This document shows, one piece after another, positions 1 through 7,717 of a stretch of DNA of 64,000 bases; positions within the stretch are counted from its first letter, which is position 1, and every line of letters begins with the position of its first letter. The notes beneath the pieces are model-generated. The model searched no databases, was not told the origin of the DNA, and saw only the letters and a program-made list of their open reading frames with translations. The stretch lies in assembly GCA_046329515.1 (NCBI GenBank), contig JAXLUM010000004.1, positions 186,001-250,000 of the forward strand. The letters are read 5' to 3'. The DNA comes from Bog-950 sp046329515 (lineage in GTDB: Bacteria > Bacteroidota > Bacteroidia > Chitinophagales > LD1). A program made the position numbers and the translations under genes.

Positions 1-147
1 AGAAAGTGAGTGCACATAAAGGCCCATACCCACCTCAATTATTACAAACAGGAAGTTTAGTACAATGCCTACTATAAATGCTGTATTAACATTGGTAAGC
101 GCTACAGGCCCATGATGGTGATGATGATGATCGTGCTGATGTGCCAT
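1..147 (-). CDS. Cation diffusion facilitator (CzcD/ZitB-type) transporter, N-terminal part only
   Basis: The first 49 residues of a gene that runs off the left edge. They begin with a His-rich cytoplasmic tail (MAHQHDHHHHHHG) followed by the start of a first membrane helix with the family pattern AFIVGIVLNFLFVIIE. In the cation diffusion facilitator family this tail and TM1 begin inner-membrane Zn/Cd/Co proton antiporters. The start codon is an ATG at 147. A strong terminator separates it from the upstream minus-strand gene, so it has its own promoter. The metal specificity cannot be read from this fragment. Confidence 0.75.
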   Translation of the reverse strand, partial: MAHQHDHHHHHHGPVALTNVNTAFIVGIVLNFLFVIIEVGMGLYVHSLS

Positions 148-181
148 GAAGCTAAAGTAATAATAGAAGGGAAGTGGCTAT

Positions 182-220
182 AAAAACAAAGCCCCCGTTA
201 ACACAGGGGCTTTGTTTTTT
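182..220 (-). terminator. Rho-independent terminator
   Basis: Perfect 10-bp stem ACAAAGCCCC (186-195) / GGGGCTTTGT (206-215) with a 10-base loop and T-runs on both sides. It begins immediately after the stop codon of the small periplasmic protein gene (219-599) and would end that transcript before the cation efflux gene. Confidence 0.85.
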
Positions 221-599
221 ATTCTTTACCTTCTTTATTGTCTTTGCTGTCTTTCTTTTCGTCTTTTTCTTTCTCCTTGTAGGCTACCCATTTTTTCCAT
301 TGTGCGGATGTAAGGATGGAGCGTAGTTGCTTGTCGCGCGCATCTTTAAGGGCATCAATCTTCTTATCGCCCTGTTCCTTATTGGCCATGGTAGTGTTTT
401 TCTCTATCTGCTCTTTTTTGGTGTAGTAGTCAATTAAGGCTGCATTTACCTTGCTGGTTTGTTCGCTTTCTAACTTTACTGCCGTGTGTATTTTGCTTAA
501 CGCTTTTTTGGCTTTTGCCTGTGGAACTTCAGCGCCCTGCGCGTTTACAGCTATAGTTGCTACCAGGGTAAGCAACAAAAACAGGATGGATTTCTTCAT
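219..599 (-). CDS. Small secreted Lys/Glu-rich helical protein (Spy/CpxP-like architecture)
   Basis: A 126-residue protein with a clear signal peptide (MKKSILFLLLTLVATIAVNAQ, cleavage after the Ala/Gln region near residue 20). The mature part is almost entirely charged helix and contains the segment RSILTSAQWKKWVAYKEKE near residue 95, which resembles the LTxxQ-type motif of Spy/CpxP-like periplasmic proteins. It ends in a Lys/Glu/Asp tail. Many Bacteroidota carry similar short exported proteins of unknown role. The order of secondary structure and the LTxxQ-like motif are visible; a chaperone or metal-sensing role is only an analogy. Confidence 0.6.
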   Translation of the reverse strand: MKKSILFLLLTLVATIAVNAQGAEVPQAKAKKALSKIHTAVKLESEQTSKVNAALIDYYTKKEQIEKNTTMANKEQGDKKIDALKDARDKQLRSILTSAQWKKWVAYKEKEKDEKKDSKDNKEGKE

Positions 600-684
600 T
601 CTTATATGTATTTAATCCGAAAGTAAAGGATTTTCTGAAAGGGTGGAAACCGCTGTTTATTTTTTGCTTTTATTCGCTTTTGCA

Positions 685-1122
685 ATGGAATACGAGTTGA
701 AGATTTTTAATGCCGGTAGCCGGGAATATGAAAAGGCGCTAATACTACGTTACAATTTATTGCGCAAGCCTTTAGGATTGCGCTTTACGGAGGCTGAACT
801 ACATAAGGATAAAGAAGATACCCATTTAGCGCTTTTTGAAGGCGACAAAGTATTGGCCTGTTTAACTTTGAGCCGTTTCCCTAATGGACGGATGAAAATG
901 AGGCAGGTAGCAGTTGATGCAAAATTACAGCGTAGCGGGCTCGGTCGCCGGCTTTCGGCCGAGGCGGAGAAGTATGCCCTTGAACAGGGTTTTACTGTTA
1001 TGTTTTGTAATGCCCGTGATGTGGCAGCACCTTTTTATACCAAACTTGGGTATAAAGTGGTTAGCGATGTTTTTACGGAAGTGGGCATACCCCACTATAC
1101 CATGGAGAAAGAATTGAAGTAA
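685..1122 (+). CDS. GNAT family N-acetyltransferase
   Basis: A 145-residue single-domain GNAT acetyltransferase, which transfers an acetyl group from acetyl-CoA to an amine. The acetyl-CoA binding motif A is visible as RQVAVDAKLQRSGLGRRLS (residues about 75-95), with the R/Q-x-x-G-x-G/A loop as QRSGLG, and motif B as FYTKLGYKVV near residue 120. The start is placed at the ATG at 685, where the domain begins (MEYELKIFNAG). An in-frame GTG at 643 would add 14 hydrophobic residues that do not belong to the fold. The substrate is unknown. Neighbouring genes are unrelated. Confidence 0.75.
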   Translation: MEYELKIFNAGSREYEKALILRYNLLRKPLGLRFTEAELHKDKEDTHLALFEGDKVLACLTLSRFPNGRMKMRQVAVDAKLQRSGLGRRLSAEAEKYALEQGFTVMFCNARDVAAPFYTKLGYKVVSDVFTEVGIPHYTMEKELK

Positions 1123-1142
1123 GCGGGGAATAAATACATTTG
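1114..1142 (+). promoter_or_regulatory. Bacteroidota-type promoter (-33 TTG, -7 TAnnTTTG)
   Basis: TTG at 1114-1116, an 18-base spacer and TACATTTG at 1135-1142, which matches the Bacteroidota vegetative promoter consensus. The -33 element lies inside the end of the acetyltransferase gene, and the ATG of the next gene is only 5 bases after the -7 element, so its mRNA would have almost no leader. Confidence 0.6.
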
Positions 1143-1147
1143 CCTTA

Positions 1148-1696
1148 ATGAATATTTGGAAATACTTCTTTTTGTTGTTAGTGGTGGCTTTAACGGCTGC
1201 CGGTTTACAAAGCTGCAAAAGCTGTAATAAAGATGCAGATAAGCCGGTGAAGCCTGCTGATACCACCAACACCGGCAGTTTACCTAATAGCGGAACCTTA
1301 ACGCTACCTCATGCTGATAGTACATTGATACCGGTGCTATCGTCAATAATAGACGGAGCCTTTGATGCCAGCGCCAGGAAGGATTACAAGAAGTTTGCGA
1401 GCTACATAATTTACCGCGGGCCGGATAGTTTGCGGTACTTTACCGATGTGTTTACCTATAATACTGCGTACGAAAAGCAGTTAGTGAAAATAACCAGCGA
1501 TGCTTTTAATAAGTGGAATAAGGATGTAGAAAGCCGCGATTACAGCCGCATATATGATGTGCCCCTGCCTGACGGAAGCAGTATGCCTTTTCTGGAAGTG
1601 ATATTTATAGGGCCAAAAAATACCCACCGCAAATTCTTTGGGTTTTTGCCGGTGGGTGAAGAGTTTAAGATTGCTGAAGTAACCTCTACTTTGTAG
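1148..1696 (+). CDS. Predicted lipoprotein of unknown function
   Basis: A 182-residue protein with a lipoprotein signal: hydrophobic residues 5-18, then the lipobox-like LQSC with Cys 23. A Thr/Ser/Pro-rich linker follows (to about residue 55), then a globular part (residues 60-182) that ends in a beta-rich segment (PFLEVIFIGP, FFGFLPVGEEFKIAEV), as in small NTF2/SnoaL-like cone folds. The fold guess rests on pattern only. The first ATG is needed for the signal. The 3' end overlaps the convergent lipoprotein gene by 11 bp. Function not recognised. Confidence 0.6.
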   Translation: MNIWKYFFLLLVVALTAAGLQSCKSCNKDADKPVKPADTTNTGSLPNSGTLTLPHADSTLIPVLSSIIDGAFDASARKDYKKFASYIIYRGPDSLRYFTDVFTYNTAYEKQLVKITSDAFNKWNKDVESRDYSRIYDVPLPDGSSMPFLEVIFIGPKNTHRKFFGFLPVGEEFKIAEVTSTL

Positions 1697-2084
1697 CAGC
1701 GGGGTAGCAAATCAACTGGTCAATAGTATTAAGCGTATTTAAGGGTCGGAAGGCGAACACCTTGTGGTTTAGTGTAATTATCTGCGCCGTAGTAGTATCA
1801 GTATTAGTTACAGTAACAATTTGCTTTTTATCGGCACTTAGCCACCATTTACCGGGCAGGCTATCATAGTTCTGTATAGTTACATAAGTGCTGTCCTTCC
1901 TAAACTGAAAGCGAAACTCGCGTGTTAGTTTATAATGCAATTGCTCCCTTTCCGCCTGGTTTAAAACACCGGTAGGGGTAAACTTAACGTCATTTACCTG
2001 CCAGTTGCGGCAAAGCAATTTTGCCGGAGTGTTGCAGGAGTATAAAACAAGAAGGCTGCAGGCAGCCGCAATAAGTAAGCGCAT
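1686..2084 (-). CDS. Small lipoprotein, lipocalin-like
   Basis: A 132-residue lipoprotein: short signal with lipobox LYSC (Cys 17), then KLLCRNWQVNDVKF, a Trp-containing opening strand seen in Bacteroidota lipocalin-like lipoproteins. The rest is beta-rich (FRFQFRKDSTYVTIQNYD, GKWWLSADKKQIVTV). The typical order 'x-x-W, measured strand, GxW' suggests a lipocalin-like barrel, but no ligand can be inferred. It lies 3 bp downstream of lpdA on the same strand and may be co-transcribed. Its tail overlaps the convergent lipoprotein gene. Confidence 0.55.
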   Translation of the reverse strand: MRLLIAAACSLLVLYSCNTPAKLLCRNWQVNDVKFTPTGVLNQAEREQLHYKLTREFRFQFRKDSTYVTIQNYDSLPGKWWLSADKKQIVTVTNTDTTTAQIITLNHKVFAFRPLNTLNTIDQLICYPAATK

Positions 2085-2087
2085 AAA

Positions 2088-3479
2088 TTACAGGTGAATT
2101 ACTTCGCCATAAGCTGCTGCTGCGGCTTCCATAATTGCTTCGCTCATGGTTGGGTGAGGGTGTATGCTCTTGATAATTTCGTGGCCTGTAGTTTCTAACT
2201 TACGGGCAACCACTACCTCGGCTATCATTTCGGTTACGTTGGCACCCATCATGTGGCAGCCTAACCATTCGCCGTACTTAGCATCGAAAATTACTTTCAC
2301 AAAACCATCGGTTACGCCGCTTGCTTTGGCTTTGCCGCTGGCGCTGTAAGGGAATTTACCCACCTTAACTTCATAGCCTTTCTCTTTAGCCTGTTCTTCA
2401 GTTAAGCCAACAGAGGCAACTTCGGGCCATGTATAGGTGCAGGAAGGAATGTTATTGTAATCTACCGGTTCAGGATTGTGGCCGGCAATTTTCTCAACGC
2501 AGGTAATGCCTTCAGCGCTTGCCACGTGGGCAAGGGCAGGGCCTTTTACAATATCGCCAATGGCATAAACGCCGGGCACGTTGGTGCGGTAGTAGTCGTC
2601 AGTAACTACAATGCCTTTTTCGGTTTTAATACCAAGGTCTTCTAAGCCTAAGTTCTCAAGGTTAGTAGTAACGCCTACTGCTGAAAGCACCACATCGCAC
2701 TCAATGGTTACTATGCTGCCGTCTTTCTTTTTAGCGCTAACCACGCACTTTTTGCCTTTGGTATCTACACTTTCAACGGCAGTGCCGGTCATAAAGGTTA
2801 AGCCTTTTTTGCGGAACACGCGTTCAGCTTCTTTGCTTATGTCCTTGTCTTCGCGGGGCAGTATGCTCTCTAAAAATTCAATTACGGTAACCTTTGTTCC
2901 TAAGGTTGAATAGAAGTAAGCGAACTCCATACCAATGGCGCCGCTACCCATTACTACCATACTTTCCGGTTGCGATGGCAGGCTCATTGCTTCGCGGTAA
3001 CCGATTATCTTTTTACCGTCCTGTTTAATGTTAGGCAGTTCCTTACTGCGTGCGCCGGTAGCCAGTATTATATGCTTAGCGCTATGTTCTTCTTTTTTAC
3101 CATCAGCCGATGTAACCTCTACCTTGCCGCCTTTTTTAAGCTTGCCGGAGCCCATTATTACATCAATTTTATTCTTCTTCATTAAAAACTGAACGCCCTT
3201 GCTGTTGCTATCGGCTACCCCACGGCTGCGCTTAATAACTGCAGGAAAGTCGGCCTTGCCGCCGCTAACCGTAATACCGTAATCAGCAGCGTGGTTAAGG
3301 TATTCAAACACCTGTGCGCTTTTAAGCAGGGCTTTAGTAGGTATGCAACCCCAGTTAAGGCATATGCCCCCCAGGCTTTCGCGTTCAACAATGGCGGTTT
3401 TAAGACCTAATTGCGAGGCGCGGATGGCTGCTACATAGCCCCCGGGGCCACTTCCTATTACTATTACGTCGTAGTTCAT
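2088..3479 (-). CDS. lpdA: Dihydrolipoyl dehydrogenase
   Basis: Flavoprotein E3 subunit that reoxidises dihydrolipoamide of 2-oxoacid dehydrogenase and glycine cleavage complexes, passing electrons to NAD. The 463-residue length is usual for the family. Visible features are the FAD Rossmann motif VIVIGSGPGGYVAAIR (5-20), the redox disulfide GGICLNWGCIPTK with Cys 40 and Cys 45, the NAD-binding motif MGSGAIGMEFAYFYSTLG near residue 177, the second FAD motif VYAIGDI near 310, and the C-terminal active-site HPHPTMSE. No E1/E2 gene is adjacent, so it may serve several complexes from a free-standing locus. Confidence 0.95.
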   Translation of the reverse strand: MNYDVIVIGSGPGGYVAAIRASQLGLKTAIVERESLGGICLNWGCIPTKALLKSAQVFEYLNHAADYGITVSGGKADFPAVIKRSRGVADSNSKGVQFLMKKNKIDVIMGSGKLKKGGKVEVTSADGKKEEHSAKHIILATGARSKELPNIKQDGKKIIGYREAMSLPSQPESMVVMGSGAIGMEFAYFYSTLGTKVTVIEFLESILPREDKDISKEAERVFRKKGLTFMTGTAVESVDTKGKKCVVSAKKKDGSIVTIECDVVLSAVGVTTNLENLGLEDLGIKTEKGIVVTDDYYRTNVPGVYAIGDIVKGPALAHVASAEGITCVEKIAGHNPEPVDYNNIPSCTYTWPEVASVGLTEEQAKEKGYEVKVGKFPYSASGKAKASGVTDGFVKVIFDAKYGEWLGCHMMGANVTEMIAEVVVARKLETTGHEIIKSIHPHPTMSEAIMEAAAAAYGEVIHL

Positions 3480-3682
3480 ATTTAGCTTTTATATTGATTA
3501 TTAGGCACTAAGCTTAAATAAAGCAATTGGCCCTTTTTTAAAATGCGAAGGCAAATAAAGGCAAAGTATAATAAAGTGGAAAGGGAGAATCCGAAAGCTA
3601 TTGCTGTGTAAAACTTTTTCATGAATAAGTTTCCCTTTTGACGGAATAAACGACCTTTGCGGCACTAAAAACCATAAAAAGA

Positions 3683-4162
3683 ATGAAAAACAAATTGAAA
3701 CTTGCTGCACTTATTTTAGTAGCAGCCGTTGTAGCTACCTCTTGTGGCGCCAACAAAAAAGAAATGCTAACTAAAAAATGGCAGTGGACTGAGTTTTCAA
3801 GCCCAGAAATGGACAAGAAAATGAAAGAAGCAAAAGATGCTTTAGATACTATCACTGACCCTGCTATGAAGAGCATAGCTGAATCATCAGTAAAAATGAT
3901 GGACGGCATGATGGCTGATATGAAGCAGACCACCATGGAATTTAAGAAAGACGGCACTTTTGACATGCACCTGAAAATTATGGGTATGGAGCAGAACGAA
4001 AGCGGCAAATGGGACCTTACCAGCGATGGCAAGACCTTAATTATGACTGACAGCAAAGGCAAAACTGACTCTTCTCAGGTTGATATTGCTGCTGACAAAG
4101 TAGTATTTACCCTGGACGCAGGTGGCGACAAAGCCTCTGTAACCATGGTACCTGCCAAGTAA
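3683..4162 (+). CDS. Lipocalin-like lipoprotein
   Basis: A 159-residue lipoprotein with lipobox ATSC (Cys 21). The mature region opens with MLTKKWQWTEFSSPEM, the Trp-centred first strand of Bacteroidota lipocalin-like proteins. A Met/Lys-rich helix follows (MDGMMADMKQT, about residues 74-84), then beta strands with the pattern GTFDMHLKIMG, SGKWDLTSDGKTLIMTD. It is the same general type as the smaller lipoprotein at 1686-2084 but not a close copy. A strong terminator follows. The high Met content of the helix is unusual. Ligand unknown. Confidence 0.6.
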   Translation: MKNKLKLAALILVAAVVATSCGANKKEMLTKKWQWTEFSSPEMDKKMKEAKDALDTITDPAMKSIAESSVKMMDGMMADMKQTTMEFKKDGTFDMHLKIMGMEQNESGKWDLTSDGKTLIMTDSKGKTDSSQVDIAADKVVFTLDAGGDKASVTMVPAK

Positions 4163-4189
4163 TTGGTTGAAGGTTAGTTAAATTGATAT

Positions 4190-4223
4190 TGCCCCCGGCG
4201 TTGTACGCCGGGGGATTTTTTTT
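4190..4223 (+). terminator. Rho-independent terminator
   Basis: Perfect 9-bp GC-rich stem CCCCCGGCG (4192-4200) / CGCCGGGGG (4206-4214), loop TTGTA, followed by A and eight Ts. It terminates the lipoprotein gene ending at 4162. Confidence 0.92.
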
Positions 4224-4369
4224 GCCCGTAATAGAACAAATACCTGATTAAAGGTATTGCGGTTGAGTGCTGCGTTGTAAAGATTTGCAGGCAGTTAAAC
4301 GGGGCAAGCACAGCGCTGTTAACCACGGTTAGCCGAAAACGGTTTAAGAGTAGGCGCAAAGAATACAAC

Positions 4370-5035
4370 ATGGCAGGATTAAAACGCACCCAAAGAATTC
4401 TTTCAGGATTGGGACTGATTGGCAATTTTATTGAGCGCCCTTTACGGGTTGGCGACATTGTTTTAAACGACGACGGCCAACACCTTATTTGGGGGAATAT
4501 TGAAGATGTAGTGGATGGTTTTACACTTGCTGGCAAAACGGTTGTTTCCAACAAGGCTGATTTGAAATACACCGTAGAATCAAGTATTACTGTTGATATA
4601 GGCGGTTCGGCAAATTCAACTGTAGCTAAAGGGGAAATAGGGCTAAGCTTTGGGGCCAAAAACAGTGGATTTGTGTCGTTAAAGCAAATTAAGCGCACTT
4701 CAGTTAAACTGGCGCTTATTGATGAGCAGTTGAAAAGTTATTGGAAGAAGAAAGGGTTTAATAAACCGCTAAACCGCCTTAAATATCACTTTATAGCCGA
4801 GATAATAGACGCGGAATCAGGCACTGTAATTTTCAGCCAGGAAAGAAACAACAAAGTGGTTATTACCGGTAAGAATAACACGCCGCTTACTTCAATAAGC
4901 GTAACCGGAGAGGGTAAGGTGGAGTATGTAAGTAATTCAAAAGCTACCCTTGAGATAATAAGTGAAACCGCGATACAGCCGCTATATACTGCCGTGCGTT
5001 ATAAGGCAGATGGTAATTTTGAAATTATAGGTTAG
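4370..5035 (+). CDS. Unrecognised 221-residue beta-rich protein
   Basis: No signal peptide and no membrane helix. After a short N-terminal amphipathic helix (MAGLKRTQRILSGLGLIGNF) the chain alternates short strands with Gly/Asn turns (TVDIGGSANSTVAKGEIGLSF), then has a charged helical segment (LIDEQLKSYWKKKG, about residues 115-130) and a second beta half. The protein is therefore likely a cytoplasmic all-beta or alpha/beta protein. I do not recognise the family. The strand order with a central helix loosely recalls bacterial gasdermins, but no diagnostic motif was found. The gene is monocistronic, flanked by terminators on both sides. Confidence 0.55.
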   Translation: MAGLKRTQRILSGLGLIGNFIERPLRVGDIVLNDDGQHLIWGNIEDVVDGFTLAGKTVVSNKADLKYTVESSITVDIGGSANSTVAKGEIGLSFGAKNSGFVSLKQIKRTSVKLALIDEQLKSYWKKKGFNKPLNRLKYHFIAEIIDAESGTVIFSQERNNKVVITGKNNTPLTSISVTGEGKVEYVSNSKATLEIISETAIQPLYTAVRYKADGNFEIIG

Positions 5036-5055
5036 CTGTAACAAGTTACAGGCAC

Positions 5056-5090
5056 AAAAAAATCCCGCCCTTTGCAGAGCGGGATTTTTA
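5056..5090. terminator. Bidirectional rho-independent terminator
   Basis: Stem AAAAATCCCGC (5058-5068) / GCGGGATTTTT (5079-5089) with a 10-base loop. A/T runs are placed to act in both directions, between the converging unknown gene (4370-5035) and rpsA. Confidence 0.88.
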
Positions 5091-5119
5091 GTTTACGGTA
5101 ACTAAAGCTGGAGCTTTAA

Positions 5120-6985
5120 TTATTCGTTTGAGGTATTTTCAGCAGCTTTTTCGTCAGCTTCTTTTTTAGCTGCAGCTTCGTTTTCCTGCATTTTTTCTTT
5201 CAGGTTGCTAAGTACACCTAAATCGCCAAGCGTGGTTTTTTCCATGCTCTTGTTGATGTTCTTAACTGTTTTAGAAGCCTTTTCGCGTTCTGCTTTCTTT
5301 TCTTTCTTCTCACCTTCTACTGCATCGCGCTTGGCATCTTCCCAAAGGCGTGCATGAGAAACGATGATTTTCTTATCGTTACGGTTGAACTCAATTACTT
5401 TGAATTCAGCTTTTTCATCAGCCGCTACGAAACCACCATTTTCTTTAGCAAGGTGTTTCTTAGGAGAGAAAGCTTCTAAGCCGTAAGGTAATAATACTAC
5501 ACCGCCTTTATCTTCAACGCTAAGTACAGTAGCTTCATGAACTGAACCCACAGGGAATACGTTTTCGAAAGTATCCCATGGATCTTCTTCAATCTGCTTA
5601 TGACCAAGGGTCAGTTTGCGGTTTTCAGCATCAATGTCCAACACTACAACTTCCAGTTCGTTACCAACTTTGGTAAACTCGCTTGGGTGGTTGAAACGCT
5701 TGGTCCATGAAAGGTCGCTGATGTGAACCATACCACCGATACCTTCAGAAAGTTCTACAAACACGCCGAAAGGAGTGATGTTTTTCACTAAACCTTTAGT
5801 ACGGGTGCCTACAGGGAATTTCTCGGTAATCTTAGTCCAAGGATCTTCAGTTAAACGCTTCAGGCTTAAGCTCATCTTACGCTCTTCGCGGTTGATGGTC
5901 ATAACAATTGCCTCGTGTGTATCGCCTAAGTGGAAGAATTCGCGGCTGTTGATTGGAGTGTTGCTCCAAGAAACTTCTGATACGTGGATCAGACCTTCTA
6001 CGCCCGGAGTGATTTCCAGGAATGCGCCGTAATCTTCGATGTTTACAATCTTGCCTTTTACTTTGGTTCCTACGTCGATAGTAGAATCTAAAGTATCCCA
6101 AGGGTGAGACTGTAATTGCTTTAAGCCAAGGCTTATACGCTTCTTGTTGTCGTCGTAATCTAATACCACCACGTTCAGTTTCTGGTTTAGTTCCAGCACT
6201 TCTTTCGGGTGGCTGATACGTCCCCATGAAATATCGGTGATGTATAACAGACCGTCTACGCCGCCAAGGTCGATAAATGCGCCGAAGTCGGTAATGTTCT
6301 TGATAGTACCTTCCAACACCTGGCCTTTTTCCAGTTTGCCGATGATAGCTTCGCGTTGAGCTTCAATATCGCTTTCGATAAGCGCTTTGTGTGATACCAC
6401 AGCGTTCTTAATAGCTTCGTTGATTTTCACCACTTTCAATTCCATGGTTTTGCCAACGTAAACGTCGTAATCGCTGATAGGTTTAACATCAATTTGAGAG
6501 CCCGGTAAGAAAGTTTCCATACCAAATACATTGGCGATAAGACCGCCTTTGGTTTTAGAAACGATTTTGCCTGTAACCACTGCACCGCTAGCGTGAGATT
6601 CAACGATGTTTTCCCATGCCTTAAGCATACGGGCATTTTTACGGCTAAGGATAAGAACACCTTTTTTATCTTCTTTGTTTACTACGTAAACGTCGTAAGA
6701 CTCGCCCAGTTTCAGTTCTTCCACATCGCGGAATTCTGAAAGAGGCACAAGGCCGTCTGATTTAAAGCCGATGTTCAACACCACATCAGTTGGCGTAATA
6801 GCCACAACGGTACCTTTTACAATCTCGTTGTTTTCGATGGTTTTTAAGGTAGCTGAATACTCAGTGTCGTAGCGCTTGCGGTCTGATTCGCTGTAGCTAA
6901 CTACGTTACGCTTATCTACACTCCAATCAAAATCATCATGGGCAGTAGAGGCAGCGCCGTTTTGTTTTACTAATTCTTCTGACAT
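5120..6985 (-). CDS. rpsA: 30S ribosomal protein S1
   Basis: A 621-residue protein with six consecutive S1 (OB-fold) RNA-binding domains: about 58-125, 136-200, 224-290, 308-378, 394-463 and 480-550. Domains 3-5 show the canonical pattern, for example DFGAFIDLGGVDGLLYITD, DYGAFLEITPGVEGLIHVSE and PFGVFVELSEGIGGMVHISD. The tail is a Glu/Lys/Ala-rich low-complexity segment. S1 binds mRNA on the 30S subunit, which matters in Bacteroidota because most of their mRNAs lack Shine-Dalgarno sequences. The leader contains a TATTTTCG near-match to the -7 element and a small hairpin. It is followed by a bidirectional terminator. Confidence 0.95.
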   Translation of the reverse strand: MSEELVKQNGAASTAHDDFDWSVDKRNVVSYSESDRKRYDTEYSATLKTIENNEIVKGTVVAITPTDVVLNIGFKSDGLVPLSEFRDVEELKLGESYDVYVVNKEDKKGVLILSRKNARMLKAWENIVESHASGAVVTGKIVSKTKGGLIANVFGMETFLPGSQIDVKPISDYDVYVGKTMELKVVKINEAIKNAVVSHKALIESDIEAQREAIIGKLEKGQVLEGTIKNITDFGAFIDLGGVDGLLYITDISWGRISHPKEVLELNQKLNVVVLDYDDNKKRISLGLKQLQSHPWDTLDSTIDVGTKVKGKIVNIEDYGAFLEITPGVEGLIHVSEVSWSNTPINSREFFHLGDTHEAIVMTINREERKMSLSLKRLTEDPWTKITEKFPVGTRTKGLVKNITPFGVFVELSEGIGGMVHISDLSWTKRFNHPSEFTKVGNELEVVVLDIDAENRKLTLGHKQIEEDPWDTFENVFPVGSVHEATVLSVEDKGGVVLLPYGLEAFSPKKHLAKENGGFVAADEKAEFKVIEFNRNDKKIIVSHARLWEDAKRDAVEGEKKEKKAEREKASKTVKNINKSMEKTTLGDLGVLSNLKEKMQENEAAAKKEADEKAAENTSNE

Positions 6986-7140
6986 AAAAATTGCGGTAGT
7001 TATTTATTCTCGCCCCGAACGCGAGTTTTGGTTTATTAAAAAGGACTGCGAAAATACGGATTTTGGCCGGATTTGGACGGTTTTACCTATGAATACTTAA
7101 TGAAAAAATAGGGTTGCTTATTAGGTTGGTTTACAGGGGG

Positions 7141-7605
7141 TTAGGATCCCTGCTTTTGGAGCATTTCTACCACTACCTTGTCAATGGGCAGTATAATGGT
7201 TTCTTCTTTGTGTAAATCGCTGAGGTTTACCCAGCGGAAGGATTCGGCTTCCTGCCCCGGAATTTCGATAAAATCGAACTGTATTTCGGAGGTTTTTATA
7301 TCGCGCCAAAAAGGGGAGGACACAAGATAGTATATGCTGATGATTTGGGTTTCGGTATCGAAGAAAGAGGGAACAAAAAAATCGGTAGTATAAAAGTGCT
7401 TCACTACTTCTACCTGTATGCCGCATTCTTCTACAAACTCACGCTTAAGTCCGTCAATGGTACCTTCGCCCAATTCTAAGCCACCACCCGGGAATTTAGT
7501 GCTACGGTTGCCGTTTTTAAAAACTTCATCGGAAACCAGCAGTTGGTTATGCTCATTGATTAACAGGCCGTAAACGCGTACGTTAAAACGTTTCAAAACA
7601 TGCAT
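7141..7605 (-). CDS. NUDIX hydrolase
   Basis: A 154-residue NUDIX protein, a divalent-metal-dependent pyrophosphohydrolase of nucleoside diphosphates linked to another moiety. The full Nudix box is present: GGLELGEGTIDGLKREFVEE followed by CGI, fitting Gx5Ex7REUxEExGU. The start is placed at the ATG at 7605 (MHVLKRFNVRVYGLL), where the domain begins; an in-frame upstream Met at 7653 would add a hydrophobic stretch that is not part of the fold. The substrate cannot be assigned. The gene stands alone, divergent from sdaA. Confidence 0.85.
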   Translation of the reverse strand: MHVLKRFNVRVYGLLINEHNQLLVSDEVFKNGNRSTKFPGGGLELGEGTIDGLKREFVEECGIQVEVVKHFYTTDFFVPSFFDTETQIISIYYLVSSPFWRDIKTSEIQFDFIEIPGQEAESFRWVNLSDLHKEETIILPIDKVVVEMLQKQGS

Positions 7606-7685
7606 ATAGCGAAGGTAAGCGATGAGAAATAGTACGCAATAGACAGTAAACAATTAAACCTTTGCTATTATTCCTAAAAAAGGAT

Positions 7686-7713
7686 TTGTTTAACTATGCT
7701 CTTATTACATTTA
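7686..7713 (+). promoter_or_regulatory. Probable promoter of the L-serine dehydratase gene
   Basis: TTG at 7686-7688, a 17-base spacer and TACATTTA at 7706-7713, one base off the TAnnTTTG consensus. The ATG at 7718 follows after only 4 bases, so the transcript would be nearly leaderless. Confidence 0.45.
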
Positions 7714-7717
7714 CCAT

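Noticed and set aside
3630..3670. -33/-7 promoter for the lipoprotein at 3683 (TTG and GACCTTTG)
   Set aside because: The -7 lacks TA and the spacing to the TTG is only 11 bases.
3619..4062. Minus-strand open frame of 147 codons over the lipoprotein gene
   Set aside because: It is a shadow of the plus-strand lipoprotein (3683-4162), which has a proper lipobox and is followed by a strong terminator.
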